Source of the DNA: Lachnospiraceae bacterium
GTDB lineage: Bacteria > Bacillota > Clostridia > Lachnospirales > Lachnospiraceae
NCBI GenBank assembly: GCA_017477805.1
Contig: JAFUUM010000215.1
Location: 1-14,983 of the forward strand
Direction: 5' to 3'
Length of the DNA: 14,983 nucleotides
A program made the translations under genes and the position numbers. Every line of letters begins with the position of its first letter. Position 1 is the first letter of the stretch. The notes under the pieces were generated by a model that was given only the letters and a program-made list of their open reading frames with translations, ran no database searches and was not told where the DNA came from. This document shows positions 12,911-14,983 of the stretch, one piece after another.

Positions 12911-13706
12911 AAACCGGACGTTACAGGACAATATCGATCTTTGTAAAAGTCTGAACCTTCAATTCGTTGAACTGAATATGAATTTCCCGGAGTATCAGGT
13001 GGATAAGCTGGAAGAGATCGATACACTGATGGCGGCTGCGGAAAAAGCGGAGATCTATTATACGATCCACCTGGATGAGAACCTGAATATCGCGGATTTT
13101 AACCCGTTGGTTACGGATGCATATCTGGAGACGGTGAGACGATCCATCGAAGTTATGAAGAAGCTTATGCCCCTTCGTGACCGCTTTGGGGACAAGACCC
13201 AACCGCTGACTTTAAATATGCATATGAACCACGGGATCTATATCACCCTGCCGGATCGAAAGGTTCAGATGTACGACAGGGATTTTAATACCTATATGGC
13301 ATCTTTCTCCTCCTTCCGCGCCATGTGTGAAAAGTGGATAGGGGACAGCGATATCAGGATCGTTGTGGAGAATACGGATGGCTTCCGGGAATATGAGAAG
13401 AAAGCCATCGATTATCTTTTGGAAAGTCCGGTTTTCGGACTGACCTGGGATATCGGTCATTCCAAGGCGACAGGGGAGAAAGACGTTCCGTATATCAGGT
13501 CGCATGAAGACCGCTTGAATCATTTTCATATTCATGACGGTTCTGAAGTCCCGCCGAGGAATCATCTGGCACTTGGAGATGGCGAGATCGATCTTGCCTC
13601 CAGGCTGGATCTCGCAAAGAAGAGAAATGCACGATGCGTCCTGGAAACAAAGACCATCGCTGCTCTTAAAACATCGGTTGAATGGCTGAAGCATAAAGCA
13701 GAGTGA
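12882..13706 (+). CDS. Sugar phosphate isomerase/epimerase (AP-endonuclease-2-like TIM barrel)
   Basis: The protein has 274 residues. ATG 12882 is chosen over earlier in-frame starts because GGGGGAAA lies 6-7 bases before it and the protein opens with the family-typical FGMPTLIENRTLQDNIDLCK. It is a xylose-isomerase-like TIM barrel. Candidate metal ligands are in the expected order: E30 (FVELN), E163 (IVVENTDG), D190 and H193 (TWDIGHSKATG), H216/H218 (NHFHIHDG) and E255 (VLETK). The segment RNHLALGDGEID is a hallmark of the family. It probably isomerises or epimerises a sugar or sugar phosphate in the cytosol, with a divalent metal. The 29-base overlap with the nucleotidyltransferase gene indicates translational coupling, an unusual pairing. 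Confidence 0.85.
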   Translation: MQFGMPTLIENRTLQDNIDLCKSLNLQFVELNMNFPEYQVDKLEEIDTLMAAAEKAEIYYTIHLDENLNIADFNPLVTDAYLETVRRSIEVMKKLMPLRDRFGDKTQPLTLNMHMNHGIYITLPDRKVQMYDRDFNTYMASFSSFRAMCEKWIGDSDIRIVVENTDGFREYEKKAIDYLLESPVFGLTWDIGHSKATGEKDVPYIRSHEDRLNHFHIHDGSEVPPRNHLALGDGEIDLASRLDLAKKRNARCVLETKTIAALKTSVEWLKHKAE

Positions 13707-13725
13707 GAAGAGGGGCATCATAGAC

Positions 13726-13836
13726 ATGTATGAATCGGCAGTCCGCGATCATGAGTTCCCGGATGAAGAAGGTCTTCAGGAGATCAGAGACCGGGTGGAC
13801 CGTATCCTTATGAGTATGCGGGAGTCACGGGGGTGA
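13726..13836 (+). CDS. 36-codon ORF ending at the transposon boundary
   Basis: ATG 13726 lies 19 bases after the isomerase stop with AGAGGGG as a possible ribosome site about 10 bases upstream. It encodes MYESAVRDHEFPDEEGLQEI, then RDRVDRILMSMRESRG, an acidic then basic, largely helical peptide. The stop TGA at 13834-13836 falls at, or is supplied by, the right end of the TnpB element. This is probably the first part of a gene cut by the insertion. A complete small protein is possible. I do not recognise the family. Confidence 0.4.
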   Translation: MYESAVRDHEFPDEEGLQEIRDRVDRILMSMRESRG

Positions 13837-13990
13837 ACTACCACGCACCTAAAGGTACGTGGCTTCCTGCTTCAACCACTACTGCGTAGGCTACGAATCA
13901 ACTGTAACGATACGTCTTACACAGTGTCCACAGGCTTTAAGTTCGGGCGGTTCCCGCCCTACTGTATTTGTGGCCTACGCTGATCGTAAA
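13837..13990 (-). ncRNA. Predicted omega-RNA (reRNA) region at the tnpB 3' end
   Basis: In IS200/IS605 elements the guide RNA of TnpB is made from the end of tnpB and the right end. Here the region after the stop holds the expected structure: a GC hairpin GGGCGG-TTC-CCGCCC (13945-13959), a long-range 8-bp pairing between 13884-13891 and 13973-13980 that could be the pseudoknot, and the end hairpin at 13841-13862. On the minus strand the text TTGAAGCAGGAAGCCACG leads into the terminal hairpin. The guide would be the bases just beyond the element, about 13815-13834 read on the minus strand. The 5' limit is not determined from sequence. Confidence 0.6.
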
Positions 13991-14983
13991 ATGCGTAAGC
14001 CTTCATTTTTTATATTGATGGCAGCATTAAGATCCCGGTCGATAGTAAGCCCACAACCGCATTTGTAGACGCGCTGATCAATAGTTATTTTCATACGTTT
14101 ACCACAATGGCTGCAAAGCTTAGTTGACGGGAACCACTTATCGACTTTGACAAAGTGCTTTCCTCTGTCGGACAGCTTGTATTCAAGCATGTTGAGGAAC
14201 ATACCATAACCATTGTCCATAGTGGCTTTGCCATTACCGAAGCCTTTGTTGGACATGGAGCGCACGTTAAGAGACTCCACACAGACCACATCATACTGAT
14301 TGGCTATCTCAGTAGAAAGTTTGTGCAGATTATCGAGCCTTTGGTTAGCTATATGTTTATGGATGCGGTTTATTTTAAGCTGTTGCTTGCGGTAGTTGTT
14401 ACTGCCGGATGTCTTATGTCTTAATTTACGTTGTTCTCTGGCAAGTTTGTCATGGCTCTCACGGTAATATTTGTGATTAGAACCAATATTCCCATCAGAG
14501 TCCATGTAAAGGCCATCAGACTTGTAATCAAGACCAATAGCCTTACCAGATGTAGGAACAACGCAAACCAGCTTATCAAATTCAAACAGACAGGAAACAT
14601 AGAACTTGCCATCACTGTCCATAGAAACAGTAGCAGATTTTAACTTCCAGTCAGAAAGAGGCTGTCTGTGGATCTTGGCTTTAACAGTACCGACTTTTGG
14701 TAGTTTAACTAAATCTTCTAAAATTGCAACAGTTCCATTTTGGTTGATGGTTGTAAAGGACTTGCGACTATGTTTGGCAGACTTGAATTTAGGAAAGCCG
14801 CCGTTCTTTTTGAAGAATGAACTATAAGCGTTATCTAGATTTCTCAAAGCCTGTTGTAGAGCAATAGAATCAGCATCTTTAAGCCACGCAAACTGGCGCT
14901 TTAAAGCAGTAAGCCCAAAAGCGGTATCGTTATAATTCAAGGATGTGCCATCGGCCTTGTAAGCAGCCATGCGCCAGTTAAGA
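13975..14983 (-). CDS. tnpB: RNA-guided nuclease TnpB, N-terminus beyond window edge
   Basis: The reading frame is open to the right edge; the last visible upstream codons are LNWRM, matching the conserved N-terminal region, so roughly 40 residues are missing. The stop TAG is at 13975-13977. The N-terminal helical part includes FAWLKDADSIALQQALRNLD. The RuvC nuclease residues are visible: the Asp in AIGLDYKSDG, the Glu in VVCVESLNVRSM and the Asp in LTIDRDLNAAINI. A zinc-finger CSHCGKR...YKCGCG lies between the last two. TnpB uses an omega-RNA to cut double-stranded DNA next to a transposon-adjacent motif, which helps the element persist. All catalytic positions are intact, so it may be active. 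Confidence 0.9.
   Translation of the reverse strand, partial: LNWRMAAYKADGTSLNYNDTAFGLTALKRQFAWLKDADSIALQQALRNLDNAYSSFFKKNGGFPKFKSAKHSRKSFTTINQNGTVAILEDLVKLPKVGTVKAKIHRQPLSDWKLKSATVSMDSDGKFYVSCLFEFDKLVCVVPTSGKAIGLDYKSDGLYMDSDGNIGSNHKYYRESHDKLAREQRKLRHKTSGSNNYRKQQLKINRIHKHIANQRLDNLHKLSTEIANQYDVVCVESLNVRSMSNKGFGNGKATMDNGYGMFLNMLEYKLSDRGKHFVKVDKWFPSTKLCSHCGKRMKITIDQRVYKCGCGLTIDRDLNAAINIKNEGLRILRSA

Larger units (their letters stand above)
13837..14983 (-). mobile_element. IS200/IS605-type TnpB element, right end present, left end outside window
   Basis: The element consists of a minus-strand tnpB gene plus a terminal right-end hairpin at 13841-13862 (CCACG-C-ACCT / AGGT-A-CGTGG with an AA turn and one C-A mismatch). 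Such subterminal hairpins are what TnpA recognises in IS200/IS605 elements. There are no terminal inverted repeats, as expected. No tnpA is visible; it may lie beyond the right edge or be absent, with movement depending on TnpA in trans. The left boundary is uncertain by a few bases around 13834-13838. Confidence 0.8.

Noticed and set aside
12320..12931. 203-codon open frame on the minus strand
   Set aside because: It lies wholly opposite the nucleotidyltransferase gene, has no ribosome site and encodes Ile/Arg/Cys-rich text with no family pattern. It is a shadow of codon bias on the coding strand.
13212..13727. 171-codon open frame on the minus strand
   Set aside because: It is antisense to the isomerase gene, whose metal-site residues are all in the plus frame.
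1..14983. CRISPR array or prophage
   Set aside because: No regularly spaced direct repeats and no phage structural, integrase or lysis genes are visible.

Overview
The window reads as chromosomal DNA from a low-to-mid GC Firmicute, most likely a gut or rumen Lachnospiraceae (Butyrivibrio/Roseburia-like). The grounds are strong GGAGG-type ribosome binding sites, sigma-A promoters, dense intrinsic terminators, lipoprotein signals and protein family content. This placement is inferred from style, not from a marker gene. Almost every gene is on the + strand. Only the partial lipoprotein at the left edge and the transposon gene at the right edge are on the - strand.

Left part (1-4860): a divergent control region at 488-646 separates a carbohydrate-type lipoprotein gene (-, runs off the left edge) from a short LacI-family repressor gene (+). 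The two promoters share one palindromic -35 region, and each has a TTAAC-NN-GTTAA operator at its start point. After lacI come a frameshifted gene of unknown function (1535-2201), an EamA/DMT exporter, a P-loop kinase-like protein, and a protein with two degenerate receiver-like domains that ends in a clear terminator.

Middle part (4861-8102): a small lipoprotein gene is interrupted by an in-frame amber codon. A two-gene unit follows, with a GNAT acetyltransferase tightly coupled to a CmoM/SmtA-like methyltransferase. Next are a terminator, a compact branched inverted-repeat element of about 106 bp (7116-7221) that I cannot identify, a RimL-like GNAT, and a small promoter-plus-terminator unit that could encode an RNA of about 70 nt.

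Right part (8103-14983): an unusual soluble GGDEF protein carries a C-terminal ribbon-helix-helix-like domain, and its promoter contains two AT-rich inverted repeats. It is followed by a GH53 endo-galactanase lipoprotein, a COG3981-type GNAT, a histidine phosphatase, an MreB-like truncated ORF that runs into a methyltransferase remnant, and an AadA-like nucleotidyltransferase overlapping a TIM-barrel sugar isomerase/epimerase. A 36-codon ORF ends where an IS200/IS605-type TnpB element begins. That element has a recognisable right end and an omega-RNA region; its left end lies outside the window.

Taken together, this is a mosaic accessory region of small, individually promoted genes (acetyltransferases, methyltransferases, a resistance-type nucleotidyltransferase, glycan degradation) with several decayed genes. 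A recurrent TG-N-TA-NAAT extended -10 motif sits just before many of the genes. The points most worth following are the GGDEF-RHH fusion with its candidate operators, the structured element at 7116-7221, and the omega-RNA/TnpB end.
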